Shown: positions 35,324-45,905, counted from the first letter of the stretch. The stretch: 64,000 nucleotides of DNA from Paenibacillus selenitireducens (GCF_002021565.1 NZ_MSZX01000008.1:62027-126026); one strand, 5' to 3'. Notes: generated from the sequence alone by a model not told the origin. Numbers and translations are program-made.

Positions 35324-37408
35324 TTAAACGGAGCAGCTGACGCATTCCTCAACAGATAGATGATTTGTACGCGTATAGTAAAGTGATTTCAAACCTTTGC
35401 GAGCGGCATAGAGATAATATCTAGCAAGCTCACGTGTCGTCACGTTACTATTCACGTGCAATACCGTTGAGATCCCTTGGTCTACGTGTTGTTGAATCGC
35501 TGCAATCACATCGATCACTTTGAACTGATCTATTTGGTACGCTGATTTATAGTAGAAATAGTTATCTTTTGCCAAGTAAGGCATAGGATAATAGGTCGTT
35601 GAATTCGCATACGTACGCGTCTCGATATGTTCTACGATCGGCATCACGCTCGATGTTGCATTTTGAATATAAGAAATACTTTGTGTCGGCGCAATCGCCA
35701 AGCGGTACGCATGATATAAACCATGTTCTTGCACTTTCACCTTCAGGGCAGCCCAATCTTCTGGCGATGGAATATCCATGCCTGCGAAGAGCTTCTGTAC
35801 TTTCTCTGAGGTCGGACGATAGTCTGTTTCTATATATCTAGTAAAGTAATTCCCGTTCGCATACTCCGATTTCGCACAATCACGGAAAGTCTCACCACGA
35901 TCACGCGCAATCTCCATACTTTTCTCTAGGGAATAGAAGTTTAACATCATAAAGAATGTAGAAGCGAAGTCTTTCGCCTCTTCACTGTCATAGGCAATCT
36001 TGTTCTTCGCCAAGAAGCCGTTCAAGTTCATCGCACCCAAACCTACAGAATGCATTTCATCGTTCGCTTTGCGTACGCCAGGTGCATTCGAAATGCTAGT
36101 CATATCACTGACAGCCGTCAACGCTTCAATACCTTCATAGACGGATTCTTTCACTTTGCCATGCTCCATCACGTTCACGATATTTAATGAGGCTAAATTA
36201 CAGCTGATATCGCGGCGGATGACATCGCCCTCACCGTAGTTGCCGATCTCGGACGTTTCTTGAAGCTGGAAGATCTCTGTGCACAGGTTCGACATCTTCA
36301 CCGCGCCGATGCCTTTCAGTGCGTGAGTCGCATTCGCATTGGATTTATTCATAATGTACGGATATCCGGACTCCAGCTGAATCATCGCAATCTTCGTTAA
36401 CATATCACGCGCGCTCATAACGACTTTTTTCTTCACTGCCGGATTAGCCAGCAGCTCATCATACATCTCATCTAAGTTCATATCATCTAAGTGTACACCA
36501 TATTCTTTGTATACGGAGAATGGTGCGAACACGTGCAATTCTTTATTTTCTTCTGCAAGACGATAGAATCTATCCGGCACGATCAGACCAATGGATAATG
36601 TCTTAATACGAGACTTCTCATCTGCATTGATTTTTTTACAGTCCAAGAACTCGATTACGTCCCATCCGAAAATGTTGTAATATCCTGCTCCCGAACCTTT
36701 ACGTTGACCCATTTGATCGGCATAGGAGAACGCATCCTCCATCAGCTTCAACACCGGCATGATGCCTTTTGCTGCGCCTTCTACACCCTTAATCGGTTCA
36801 CCGCGACCGCGAAGCTTCGATAAGTTCACGGCGACGCCGCCGCCGATTTTAGACAATTGCATACATGTGCCAAGCACATAGTTAATGGAGTTAAGAGAAT
36901 CGTCCATCTCCAATAAGAAGCAAGATACCATTTCTCCACGGCGTTTTTTACCAGAGTTCAAAAATGTTGGTGTGGCAGGTTGTACACGTTGTTCCATCAT
37001 GGCACCAGCGAATCGTCTTGCTTGCTCCGCATTGCCATCTGCTAGATGAAGAGATACCATCGCAACGCGATCTGCATACTGCTCTAGATACTGGGTGTGG
37101 TCATTGCTCTTCAACGCATAGTCCACATAAAATTTAGAAGCTGCCATATAGGACTGGAATTCGAACCCAAAACTTCTTGTCAGTTCAAATACTTCCTCGA
37201 CCTCGGCAGCCGTATATTTCTCATACACATTCTCGTAGTATTCATGCTTTATCATATATTTCACTTGTTCTTGGATGGTATCGAAACGCAAACTCTTACG
37301 CTCGACTTCCTCCATAAACGCCGTTACCGCTTCATGATCTTTCTCTAATTTGAAAAATCCATCTGCGTCGCGCAGCATAAGTTGGTTATTTAATTCAATA
37401 TGACGCAA
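35324..37408 (-). CDS. nrdE: Class Ib ribonucleotide reductase, large subunit
   Basis: Catalytic alpha subunit, 694 residues. Visible: active-site region SCFLLEMDDSLNSI, radical-path and substrate segments CNLASLNIVNV, NLNGFLAK, and the redox Cys pair at the very C-terminus (ECVSCSV). There is no ATP-cone, as expected for class Ib. It reduces ribonucleoside diphosphates. The start overlaps the nrdI end by 14 nt. Confidence 0.97.
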   Translation of the reverse strand: MRHIELNNQLMLRDADGFFKLEKDHEAVTAFMEEVERKSLRFDTIQEQVKYMIKHEYYENVYEKYTAAEVEEVFELTRSFGFEFQSYMAASKFYVDYALKSNDHTQYLEQYADRVAMVSLHLADGNAEQARRFAGAMMEQRVQPATPTFLNSGKKRRGEMVSCFLLEMDDSLNSINYVLGTCMQLSKIGGGVAVNLSKLRGRGEPIKGVEGAAKGIMPVLKLMEDAFSYADQMGQRKGSGAGYYNIFGWDVIEFLDCKKINADEKSRIKTLSIGLIVPDRFYRLAEENKELHVFAPFSVYKEYGVHLDDMNLDEMYDELLANPAVKKKVVMSARDMLTKIAMIQLESGYPYIMNKSNANATHALKGIGAVKMSNLCTEIFQLQETSEIGNYGEGDVIRRDISCNLASLNIVNVMEHGKVKESVYEGIEALTAVSDMTSISNAPGVRKANDEMHSVGLGAMNLNGFLAKNKIAYDSEEAKDFASTFFMMLNFYSLEKSMEIARDRGETFRDCAKSEYANGNYFTRYIETDYRPTSEKVQKLFAGMDIPSPEDWAALKVKVQEHGLYHAYRLAIAPTQSISYIQNATSSVMPIVEHIETRTYANSTTYYPMPYLAKDNYFYYKSAYQIDQFKVIDVIAAIQQHVDQGISTVLHVNSNVTTRELARYYLYAARKGLKSLYYTRTNHLSVEECVSCSV

Positions 37409-37754
37409 TGCTGTTCACTCCCTCTACAAAACGTTGCACATCATTTGTCGTTCCTGATAATTCAAATTTAGAGATGACGGGCACATCGTACATCGACGCA
37501 ATTGTATCCGCGCTCTTCGCGAAGCTTAACCCCCAATTTCGATTACCGCTTGCGGAAACACCTTTCAATTGCGAACTATTCCGTTCTAAAAATGAATGTA
37601 CTTTCTCCGGCACTTGACCAAATCCGGTTGTATACGTTACAAGCACAAATGGCTCTTCGATTGTCGTATGCTCGCTAATCTCAACCGTCTTCATATTCAA
37701 TTTATGTACAAACCGGCGTACATTCCCTGTTTTGGAATCATATGCGATGACCAT
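37395..37754 (-). CDS. nrdI: NrdI flavodoxin-like activator
   Basis: A 119-residue flavodoxin-like protein that supplies superoxide or peroxide for assembling the Mn2-tyrosyl radical in NrdF. The N-terminus VIAYDSKTGNVRRFVHKL binds FMN phosphate, and FVLVTYTTGFGQVP and SGNRNWGLSFAKSAD line the flavin. It is the first gene of the operon, directly behind a cobalamin riboswitch and terminator. GGGAG precedes the ATG. Confidence 0.95.
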   Translation of the reverse strand: MVIAYDSKTGNVRRFVHKLNMKTVEISEHTTIEEPFVLVTYTTGFGQVPEKVHSFLERNSSQLKGVSASGNRNWGLSFAKSADTIASMYDVPVISKFELSGTTNDVQRFVEGVNSIASY

Positions 37755-37784
37755 GTTTTCTCCCAGTCCTCTCTCTTATTCTCA

Positions 37785-37824
37785 CAAAAAAAGCGCATCC
37801 TGCTAGAAGATGAGCAGAACGCAC
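37785..37824 (-). terminator. Riboswitch-controlled terminator before nrdI
   Basis: Minus strand: GTGCGTTCTGCT pairs, with a few G-U pairs, to AGCAGGATGCGC and runs into TTTTTTT. It lies 30 nt before the nrdI start and 40 nt after the aptamer. Confidence 0.85.
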
Positions 37825-37863
37825 CTAACCGACGAACATGACAATGTTCATGTTTCGGTACTA

Positions 37864-38067
37864 GCACGTCCTATCTCCCGTAGGCGTATTGTGTGCTGAT
37901 GACAGGCAGGTCTCCTGGCTCTAGCGTCATCGTGTCCGTCCACCTTCCCGATTAATTTGTACTAATCAGTGGTTCTTGGACGACACTCTTCTATCACAGT
38001 GGCGGGACCGCGCCGGATTTTAACCGAGCTTCCCTATTAATCTTTGCACTCTATCTCCTAAACGTGC
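37864..38067 (-). promoter_or_regulatory. Cobalamin (B12) riboswitch controlling nrdIEF
   Basis: Read on the minus strand it has, in order, GCACGT of P1, TTAATAGGGAAGC, AAAATCCGGCGCGGTCCCGCCACTG, the B12 box AGCCAGGAGACCTGCC(TGTC) at 37901-37921, and ACGTGC closing P1. All conserved parts of the family are present. A terminator follows, so bound B12 should switch off the B12-independent reductase. Confidence 0.93.
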
Positions 38068-38250
38068 AAAGAACCCGTTCATCACGATATGTAGTTGTGC
38101 TTAGTTAATTTACATCAATATATTGTGCTTGTCAAGATGATACACATCCTGTATTTTTGTGTTGAAGGATGTAAAAGTGCCTTAAAACAAGGGTTTCTAC
38201 TCCTCCAAAAATATTAATTTTAAAATAAATTTTAGACTTGATTGGGATTG

Positions 38251-38306
38251 CATTGTAATCTAATTAACATGAAGATATAGTAATAAAGTAAAATGTAATC
38301 ATTACA
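38251..38306. promoter_or_regulatory. Candidate operators before the ArsR-like gene
   Basis: TGTAAT-C-ATTACA (38294-38306) is a perfect inverted repeat close to the start, and a second TGTAATC lies at 38254-38260. Both fit a small autoregulator; binding is inferred. Confidence 0.35.
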
Positions 38307-38324
38307 CAAATGGAGGTTGCTCCA

Positions 38325-39260
38325 ATGCAATTAGATACAACCGAAAAATCACTTCACGTCTATGAGGCCTTAGCCAGCAGCGTACGGCTTCAAATTATAC
38401 AGCTCCTTGCCAAACAACCGATGAATATTCGCGAACTCGCACAAGCCGTCGGACTTACGAGCGCAATCATGACCATGCACATCAAAAAATTAGAAAAAGC
38501 CGGCATCATCCGCACGGACAAACAGCCAGGTAAAGGAGGCATACAGAAGGTCTGTACCCTTCAAGTGGATCACGCTGAGATTACTTTCCCTACCCGAGAG
38601 GAGCAAATACGCGATTATCATCAGAGTGAAATCTCCATCGGGCATTACACAGATTTTCAAGTGGAACCTACCTGTGGTCTTGCCACAGTAGACAAATTCA
38701 TCGGTGAATTCGATGATCCGCGCTATTTTCTCGATAACGAACGGTTCCAAGCCAAGATCTTATGGTTCGGCAACGGATACATTGAGTACAAAATTCCGAA
38801 CTTTCTGCTCGCGAACCAGAATCCGCTTGAATTGGTCATTTCGCTTGAAATTGCCTCCGAGGCGCCGATGACGAATAATAACTGGCCTTCAGATATCAGC
38901 TTCTACTTGAATCAAGTCAAGTTAGGAATCTGGACAAGCCCTGGCGATTTCGGAGACAACCGAGGCAAATATAATCCACCTTGGTGGCCGGATAATGTGA
39001 ACCAATATGGGCTGCTGAAAAACTTAATCATTAACCGTTCAGGAACGTTCATGGACGGCAATCCAATCTCCCCGGTTACAATCGATCAGATTGGCATGCG
39101 AGACAAGCAGTGGACATTCCGGATTGCGGTGGAGAAGGATGCAGAGAATGTCGGCGGATTAACACTGTTCGGCAAAAACTTCGGCAACTACAATCAAGAT
39201 ATGATGTTCCGACTCTATTACGACAAAATGGGAAGTTCTCCGAACTCCCTCGTGGAATAA
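38325..39260 (+). CDS. ArsR-type winged-helix regulator with a large C-terminal domain
   Basis: A 311-residue protein. Residues 1 to about 85 are an ArsR-like winged helix (ALASSVRLQIIQLLA, then TSAIMTMHIKKLEKAGII). Residues from about 95 to 311 form a beta-rich domain with many aromatic residues (GIWTSPGDFGDNRGKYNPPWWPDN) that looks like a ligand- or sugar-binding jelly roll. GGAGG lies 8 nt before ATG 38325; the frame from 38310 is longer. It is convergent with abfA. Control of arabinoside genes is a reasonable guess, not shown. Confidence 0.8.
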   Translation: MQLDTTEKSLHVYEALASSVRLQIIQLLAKQPMNIRELAQAVGLTSAIMTMHIKKLEKAGIIRTDKQPGKGGIQKVCTLQVDHAEITFPTREEQIRDYHQSEISIGHYTDFQVEPTCGLATVDKFIGEFDDPRYFLDNERFQAKILWFGNGYIEYKIPNFLLANQNPLELVISLEIASEAPMTNNNWPSDISFYLNQVKLGIWTSPGDFGDNRGKYNPPWWPDNVNQYGLLKNLIINRSGTFMDGNPISPVTIDQIGMRDKQWTFRIAVEKDAENVGGLTLFGKNFGNYNQDMMFRLYYDKMGSSPNSLVE

Positions 39261-39277
39261 TTTCGACAGGAAAAGAC

Positions 39278-39328
39278 AATAGAAAGAGCCGTACCGAAGA
39301 ATCGACTTCGAACGGCTCTTTCTATTAT
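39278..39328. terminator. Bidirectional terminator, ArsR-like gene / abfA
   Basis: AATAGAAAGAGCCGT and ACGGCTCTTTCTATT form a long stem (with inner CGAAG/CTTCG) between convergent genes. Confidence 0.88.
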
Positions 39329-39339
39329 AGACTTATGAA

Positions 39340-41158
<1,819 letters not shown>

Positions 41159-42025
41159 ATGGGGATCTTTTTACCACAGCAAATCCGTGTCTACCCCTTC
41201 CGCGAAACGATGGACCCTGCGTTCTGTCAGCTTTATTCCGTGGGTCGTGATCTCGTCACGGATCATCAATATCATTGGGATGGCATGACTCGGGCAGACG
41301 GACCACTCTTTTTATTTCAATATACGTTAGCCGGATGGGGACATATTTTGATTCACGATAAAATACATCGGGTCGAGCCGGGTGATGCTTTCCTCGTCGA
41401 AATTCCGAGCCCCCACCGATATTTCCTACCCGAAACAAGCCCTTTATGGGATGTGAGCTTCATACTTTTTCACCCGGGTCACCTGGCCGAGCCCTGGTTA
41501 CAACTCCTGCGCCATTGGGATTCGATCAAGAATATCCCTGATTCAAGCGCGATCATTCGCCATTTGCACAGCATCATTCATGCAGCCGATAAAAACCGTA
41601 TTACGGACGGGTACCTCGCCTCCTCTTACGTCTATCAATTCATTATGGAATTGTTCCGTGATCAGGATACTGAGCAAGCAGAATCCTATGATTGGCCGCT
41701 AAAAGTGAGACAAGCCGCAGACTATTTAGAGGCTCATTACAGTTCGCTTCAGAGTCTCGCGGATCTCGCAGAACATGTTGGATTATCCAAGTTCTATTTC
41801 AACCGCTTATTCACCCGGCATACGGGATACTCTCCCTTGACCTATCTTACAAAGGTACGGTTGGAGCAAGCCATAGATCGATTGAGGAATACAGATCTGA
41901 ATGTAGAGGACATTGCGCTGCAAATCGGATATTCCAGCAGCAGTTATTTGATTAGAGTCTTTCGGCAGTGGTTCGGTTGTTCCCCTCATGAATTTCGTTC
42001 CCGCGAAAGAGCAATATTGTACTAG
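41159..42025 (+). CDS. AraC family transcriptional regulator
   Basis: A 288-residue regulator: N-terminal cupin-like sugar-binding domain (GWGHILIHDKIHRVEPGDAF, then SPHRYFLP) and C-terminal double helix-turn-helix (about 190-285: LADLAEHVGLSKFYFNRLF and VEDIALQIGYSSSSYLIRVF, ending CSPHEFRS). AAGGAG precedes ATG 41159. It is placed between abfA (divergent) and a GH27 gene 85 nt downstream, so it probably controls these. Confidence 0.92.
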   Translation: MGIFLPQQIRVYPFRETMDPAFCQLYSVGRDLVTDHQYHWDGMTRADGPLFLFQYTLAGWGHILIHDKIHRVEPGDAFLVEIPSPHRYFLPETSPLWDVSFILFHPGHLAEPWLQLLRHWDSIKNIPDSSAIIRHLHSIIHAADKNRITDGYLASSYVYQFIMELFRDQDTEQAESYDWPLKVRQAADYLEAHYSSLQSLADLAEHVGLSKFYFNRLFTRHTGYSPLTYLTKVRLEQAIDRLRNTDLNVEDIALQIGYSSSSYLIRVFRQWFGCSPHEFRSRERAILY

Positions 42026-42110
42026 ATTCAGCAAAACATTCGCATGGCGATGCCGCATGCTCTCTTTTATGATGGAATAACAGAGCCATACATGAGAGAG
42101 GATGATTTCG

Positions 42111-43391
42111 ATGAACTTCTTAAAAATTGCGAATACCCCACCGATGGGGTGGAATAGCTGGGATTGTTACGGGGCAAGTGTGCGCGAGGATGAAATCCGC
42201 GGGAACGCCGCATACATGGCAGAACACTTACAAGCATACGGCTGGGAATATGTTGTCGTAGACATTCAGTGGTATGAACCGGGAGCTAATTCTTCGCAAT
42301 ACCGTCCATTTGTCCCCCTAGAAATGGATGAATACGCTCGGCTTATGCCAGCCGTGAACCGATTCCCATCCGCCATAGACGGCAATGGATTCGCACCCTT
42401 AGCAGCTTATGTTCATAGCCTGGGCTTAAAATTCGGGATTCATATCATGCGTGGTATTCCGAGGCAAGCCGTACATGCGAATACGCCGCTTCTTGGGACG
42501 ACAGCTACAGCAAGAGACATCGCACACACGAATTCCATCTGCCCATGGAACACGGATATGTACGGTGTTGATGCATCCAAGCCTGGGGCTCAGGAATACT
42601 ACAATTCCTTGTTCCAGCTATATGCCTCTTGGGGCGTTGATTTCGTCAAGGTGGATGATATCGCAGCATCACGGCTGTACGACTCGCATCTGGACGAAAT
42701 TCAGCTCATCCGACATGCAATCGATCAATGCGGGAGAGACATGGTGCTCAGCCTATCGCCAGGTCCTGCGCCCATCGAATATGCAGAGACGCTCATGAAG
42801 AATGCGAACATGTGGCGCATGACGGATGATTATTGGGATCACTGGTCTCTGCTCCTCGAGATGTTCGACCGCTGTGAACAATGGTACCCTCATGTCGAGC
42901 CTGGAAACTGGCCAGATGCAGATATGCTGCCCCTCGGTCATATCGGGATTCGATCCGTCGATGGCAGCGGAAGTGATCGATGGACAAGATTTACGCAGGA
43001 TGAGCAGAGAACCATGATGACGCTCTGGTGCATCTTCCGGTCACCGCTGATGTTTGGAGGCGAGCTTCGAGATAACGACGACTGGACGTTATCCTTGTTG
43101 AACAATGAGGAAGTGATCACCGTATTACGCGAGAGTCATAGCAATCGCCCTCTGCTTCGTGAGGGTCAACACATCGCTTGGACTGCAAAAGGGCCCAACG
43201 ATACGACCTATCTTGCCTTGTTCAATGTAGGTGACGAAGCTTCGACGGTGACGGTAACATTAGACCAACTCGGGTTATCCAGTCCGCAGCAAGTTCGAGA
43301 TCTATGGACTCGAGAGGATCTATCCTCTGTGCAGGATCGTGTCGAGCATCGGATTTCTGCCCATGGCTCGATGCTGCTGCAATTACGGTAG
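42111..43391 (+). CDS. GH27 family glycosidase (alpha-galactosidase or beta-L-arabinopyranosidase)
   Basis: A 426-residue GH27 enzyme without signal peptide. The N-terminal PPMGWNSWDCYGASVREDE, YVVVDIQWYEP, nucleophile Asp in DFVKVDDIA and the acid/base region MWRMTDDYWDHW are visible, with a C-terminal beta domain. The nucleophile loop is VKVDD rather than the common KYDWC, so substrate is unclear; with an arabinofuranosidase nearby, L-arabinopyranosides are as likely as alpha-galactosides. GAGAGG lies 9 nt before ATG 42111. Confidence 0.88.
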   Translation: MNFLKIANTPPMGWNSWDCYGASVREDEIRGNAAYMAEHLQAYGWEYVVVDIQWYEPGANSSQYRPFVPLEMDEYARLMPAVNRFPSAIDGNGFAPLAAYVHSLGLKFGIHIMRGIPRQAVHANTPLLGTTATARDIAHTNSICPWNTDMYGVDASKPGAQEYYNSLFQLYASWGVDFVKVDDIAASRLYDSHLDEIQLIRHAIDQCGRDMVLSLSPGPAPIEYAETLMKNANMWRMTDDYWDHWSLLLEMFDRCEQWYPHVEPGNWPDADMLPLGHIGIRSVDGSGSDRWTRFTQDEQRTMMTLWCIFRSPLMFGGELRDNDDWTLSLLNNEEVITVLRESHSNRPLLREGQHIAWTAKGPNDTTYLALFNVGDEASTVTVTLDQLGLSSPQQVRDLWTREDLSSVQDRVEHRISAHGSMLLQLR

Positions 43392-43419
43392 AAGCTAAAC
43401 CCTTGGGTCACCATAACAT

Positions 43420-43466
43420 GCAACAGCCCGCCTTCTTTGAGAGGCGGGCTGTTATGTTTCTTTTTC
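43420..43466 (+). terminator. Terminator of the GH27 gene
   Basis: AACAGCCCGCC and GGCGGGCTGTT, then a T-rich tail. Confidence 0.88.
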
Positions 43467-43490
43467 TAATGTATTCATTCCATCGATGAA

Positions 43491-44096
43491 TCATTGTTCA
43501 TGCATCACGCTTTGCTCTCGAAGTGCATCAAGAAGTCGTTCCATGAGCTGTACACCTTGCGACAAACTCTGTCCATCCGGTTTTTTGACACGTTCTCTAT
43601 AGGTTAGCGTCGCGTTGTGTTCCTTGATCTTCAGCCGTATTTCGGCATGTGGATGTTCGAGGAGCATATCACTCAGTTGCTCATGCTTCAATAATGACCT
43701 TAGCATACTCGGATGGGTAGCTCCTCCTTTGAATACTTTCATGAGGGCTGAATTCGGCATCGATGTAGGACGCAATCGTTGCTGCAAAAAGGAATAGGCT
43801 AGTCGTTTCGCTGAACAAAGATAAAACTCCAACTTTCGTCGCGGCCGATAAGTATACGTTAACTCCATCGTATCCGCCGAACTTCCATTGTTATTCCCTG
43901 CTTCAATAATTGTAACCTGTATCGTTCCAGCTCCGTGTCTGGCCCCTACCGTTACATGCTGGGATTTATAGCTGAACCCTTTGAAGGAAGCTTCATGGTA
44001 TGTCCCGTTGAAATCATGCGCATATTGACGGAGAATCCCCGTACTCTTCGGCTCCCACCACTTTTTGCGAACGTGTTTCTTCGATTCAGTCTGCAT
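43491..44096 (-). CDS. Unknown protein downstream of SPFH and ribbon-helix-helix genes
   Basis: A 201-residue basic protein without membrane segments or recognised motifs. It starts KKHVRKKWWEPKSTGILRQY, has a beta-rich centre (HVTVGARHGAGTIQVTIIEAG) and a helical C-terminal half. GGAGGCGGAG lies just before ATG 44096, inside the preceding gene; the two overlap by 11 nt, so translation is coupled. Third gene of an SPFH - ribbon-helix-helix - unknown operon. I do not recognise the family. Confidence 0.7.
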   Translation of the reverse strand: MQTESKKHVRKKWWEPKSTGILRQYAHDFNGTYHEASFKGFSYKSQHVTVGARHGAGTIQVTIIEAGNNNGSSADTMELTYTYRPRRKLEFYLCSAKRLAYSFLQQRLRPTSMPNSALMKVFKGGATHPSMLRSLLKHEQLSDMLLEHPHAEIRLKIKEHNATLTYRERVKKPDGQSLSQGVQLMERLLDALREQSVMHEQ

Positions 44097-44280
44097 CCGG
44101 CTCCGCCTCCTTCCTCTGCTGCTTCACTGAAGGAAGACGACCCGCCTCTTTCAGCGCTTCACGCAGCAAGTATTCCATATGACCATTCACGCTTCGAAAT
44201 TCATCCGCTGCCCAGCGCTCCAAAGCCTCGTAAATGGTCGGGTCAAGGCGCAGAGGAAAGCTTTTCTTTTTGCCTGCCAT
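44086..44280 (-). CDS. Arc-like ribbon-helix-helix DNA-binding protein
   Basis: A 64-residue protein: strand SFPLRLDPTIYEALERWAADEF is the Arc/MetJ ribbon-helix-helix core, followed by a second helix (NGHMEYLLREALKEAG) and a charged tail. Such proteins bind DNA as dimers of dimers and often autoregulate. It lies 18 nt after the SPFH gene and overlaps the third gene. Period-11 direct repeats upstream of the operon are a plausible operator. Confidence 0.82.
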   Translation of the reverse strand: MAGKKKSFPLRLDPTIYEALERWAADEFRSVNGHMEYLLREALKEAGRLPSVKQQRKEAEPDAD

Positions 44281-44298
44281 GGTGAATGGATCGCTCCA

Positions 44299-45165
44299 TT
44301 AATATAGCGTACTCGTATTTATCACGGGCTGGGCAGACCGATCCGACACGACCGCTACGAGCAAATTATTAATCATGGCTGCTTTGCGCTCATCATCGAG
44401 CTCAACCGATCCATCCGCTTCCAGCCTTTGAATGGCTAATTGCACCATGGATACGGCACCCTCCACAATTTTCTCACGAGCAGCAATAATTGCCGTTGCT
44501 TGCTGACGCTGCAGCATTGCACTCGCAATTTCTGTGGAATAGGCCAGATGCGTTAATCGAGACTCAATGACGTTAACCCCTGCGGTTGCAAGACGATTTT
44601 GCAATTCCGTGCTCAATTCGAGAGCAATCTCTTCCGTATTGCTGCGTAGGGAGAACCCGGCACCTTCCGCACCGTCATACGGATATTTGCTGGCAACATG
44701 ACGTAAAGCCGTCTCGCTCTGAATCTCAACAAACGTCTCGTATTCGTCCACTTCAAACAATGCTTTCGCTGAATCTACGACTGAGAATACAACGACCGCT
44801 GCAATCTCTATCGGATTCCCATCTACATCATTCACTTTTAATTTTGCACTGTTAAAGTTACGTACGCGTAAGGACACTTTTTTATGCCCCGAGAACGGGA
44901 TAGTTAAATAAAAACCGCTTGTACGAATCACACCCAGATATTGACCGAAAAAGGTAATCACGTTCGCTTGGTTCGGTTGCACAACTGTTAAGCCTGTCAT
45001 CAATAACAAAGCGATCACTTCGAGCACGATACCTAAGACGATGAATGCAGCATTTCCGTTGTTCCCGCCATTCACTAACAAATATACGCCGACGCCGATT
45101 AACACCAATACCAATAACAATCCAATAAACCCGTTCACATAAGGACTCTTCTTCTCCTGCAGCAT
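44299..45165 (-). CDS. SPFH/Band-7 domain membrane protein
   Basis: A 288-residue protein with two N-terminal transmembrane helices (about 10-30 and 40-60) and an SPFH domain (about 62-260: VVQPNQANVITFFGQYLGVI, then RVRNFNSAKLKVNDVDGNPIEIAAVV and QRQQATAIIAAREKIVEGAV). It belongs to the flotillin/prohibitin-like superfamily that forms membrane assemblies. First gene of a three-gene operon with a ribbon-helix-helix protein. AAGGAGTG precedes the ATG. Confidence 0.9.
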   Translation of the reverse strand: MLQEKKSPYVNGFIGLLLVLVLIGVGVYLLVNGGNNGNAAFIVLGIVLEVIALLLMTGLTVVQPNQANVITFFGQYLGVIRTSGFYLTIPFSGHKKVSLRVRNFNSAKLKVNDVDGNPIEIAAVVVFSVVDSAKALFEVDEYETFVEIQSETALRHVASKYPYDGAEGAGFSLRSNTEEIALELSTELQNRLATAGVNVIESRLTHLAYSTEIASAMLQRQQATAIIAAREKIVEGAVSMVQLAIQRLEADGSVELDDERKAAMINNLLVAVVSDRSAQPVINTSTLY

Positions 45166-45180
45166 AAAAGCTCACTCCTT

Positions 45181-45208
45181 AATATCTCTAAGATATCTTT
45201 ATGATATC
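45181..45208. promoter_or_regulatory. Period-11 direct repeat upstream of the SPFH operon
   Basis: AATATC, GATATC and GATATC start at 45181, 45192 and 45203, exactly one helical turn apart. The array abuts the Shine-Dalgarno sequence of the SPFH gene. Tandem direct repeats are what ribbon-helix-helix dimers often bind. Confidence 0.55.
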
Positions 45209-45339
45209 ACTTTTTACTAATATTGTAAACTATAGCGGGTGGTTATATCTTAAATCCACGTAATGACCATATCAAAAAGCCTGCTTCGTCCTAATAGGTG
45301 CAGCAAGCATTTTGAATGGAGAGAATTGGGGAGGTCCAA

Positions 45340-45741
45340 CCGGCTATGTTGGTTTTGTGCAATATAGCAATATGGCTCCGCACCATCAACTTTCTCGCGG
45401 ATCTATGCTAGATTTATCCAGTATAGCTTCACCAACATCACTACTTCGCGCCTATCCTGGATTTCCAATATAGCTCCTCGCCATCAACTTTTCGCGTACC
45501 TCTATGCCGGATTTATCCAATATAACTTCATCACCAACACCTTTCCCCCACCTATACTGGATTTATCCAACATAGCCTCATCACCAACACCTTTCCCCGT
45601 ACCTATAATGGACGTTTCCAATATAGAGGGTGGAAATTAGCATTCAGGAGGCATTTTCGGCCCATTCCATTGGATTTATCCAGTATAGCGAGTGAAATCG
45701 CACCGAAAGAGCCTAAGTTAGTGGATTTATCCAGTATAGCG
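45340..45741. repeat. Imperfect tandem repeat, unit about 50 bp
   Basis: The core TGGATTTATCCAATATAGC or close variants occurs with GGATTT-type starts at about 45411, 45460, 45510, 45560 and 45611 (spacing 49-51), an outlying copy near 45352, and two more at 45672 and 45723. Between cores a second motif, CATCACCAACACCTTTCCCC, is shared by two units and recognisable in others. Small minus-strand open frames here are by-products of the repeat. Confidence 0.75.
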
Positions 45742-45768
45742 CGAGTATGCTGGCCCAGAATGAATCGC

Positions 45769-45852
45769 TTAGCTCGTAACGCTAAACACACTATGCTAGT
45801 CACGTACCATTTAGCACGCAGCGCTAAACACATCATGCTAGTCACATACCGT
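45769..45852. repeat. 42-bp tandem duplication
   Basis: 45769-45810 and 45811-45852 are about 80% identical (TTAGC-CG-A-CGCTAAACACA then ATGCTAGTCACxTACC). They directly follow the 50-bp repeat array. Confidence 0.7.
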
Positions 45853-45905
45853 TTGCGCATAACCCACCAGTTACTCCTCCGAGGTCGCCTCCGCTTTTAA
45901 CCAAC

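Noticed and set aside
45340-45741. Possible CRISPR array
   Set aside because: The cores are imperfect, the intervals between them share sequence rather than being unique spacers, and no cas genes are present.
45603-45860. Open frames on both strands rich in LALRAK or LARSAKH repeats
   Set aside because: They follow the DNA repeats exactly and have no credible start signal.
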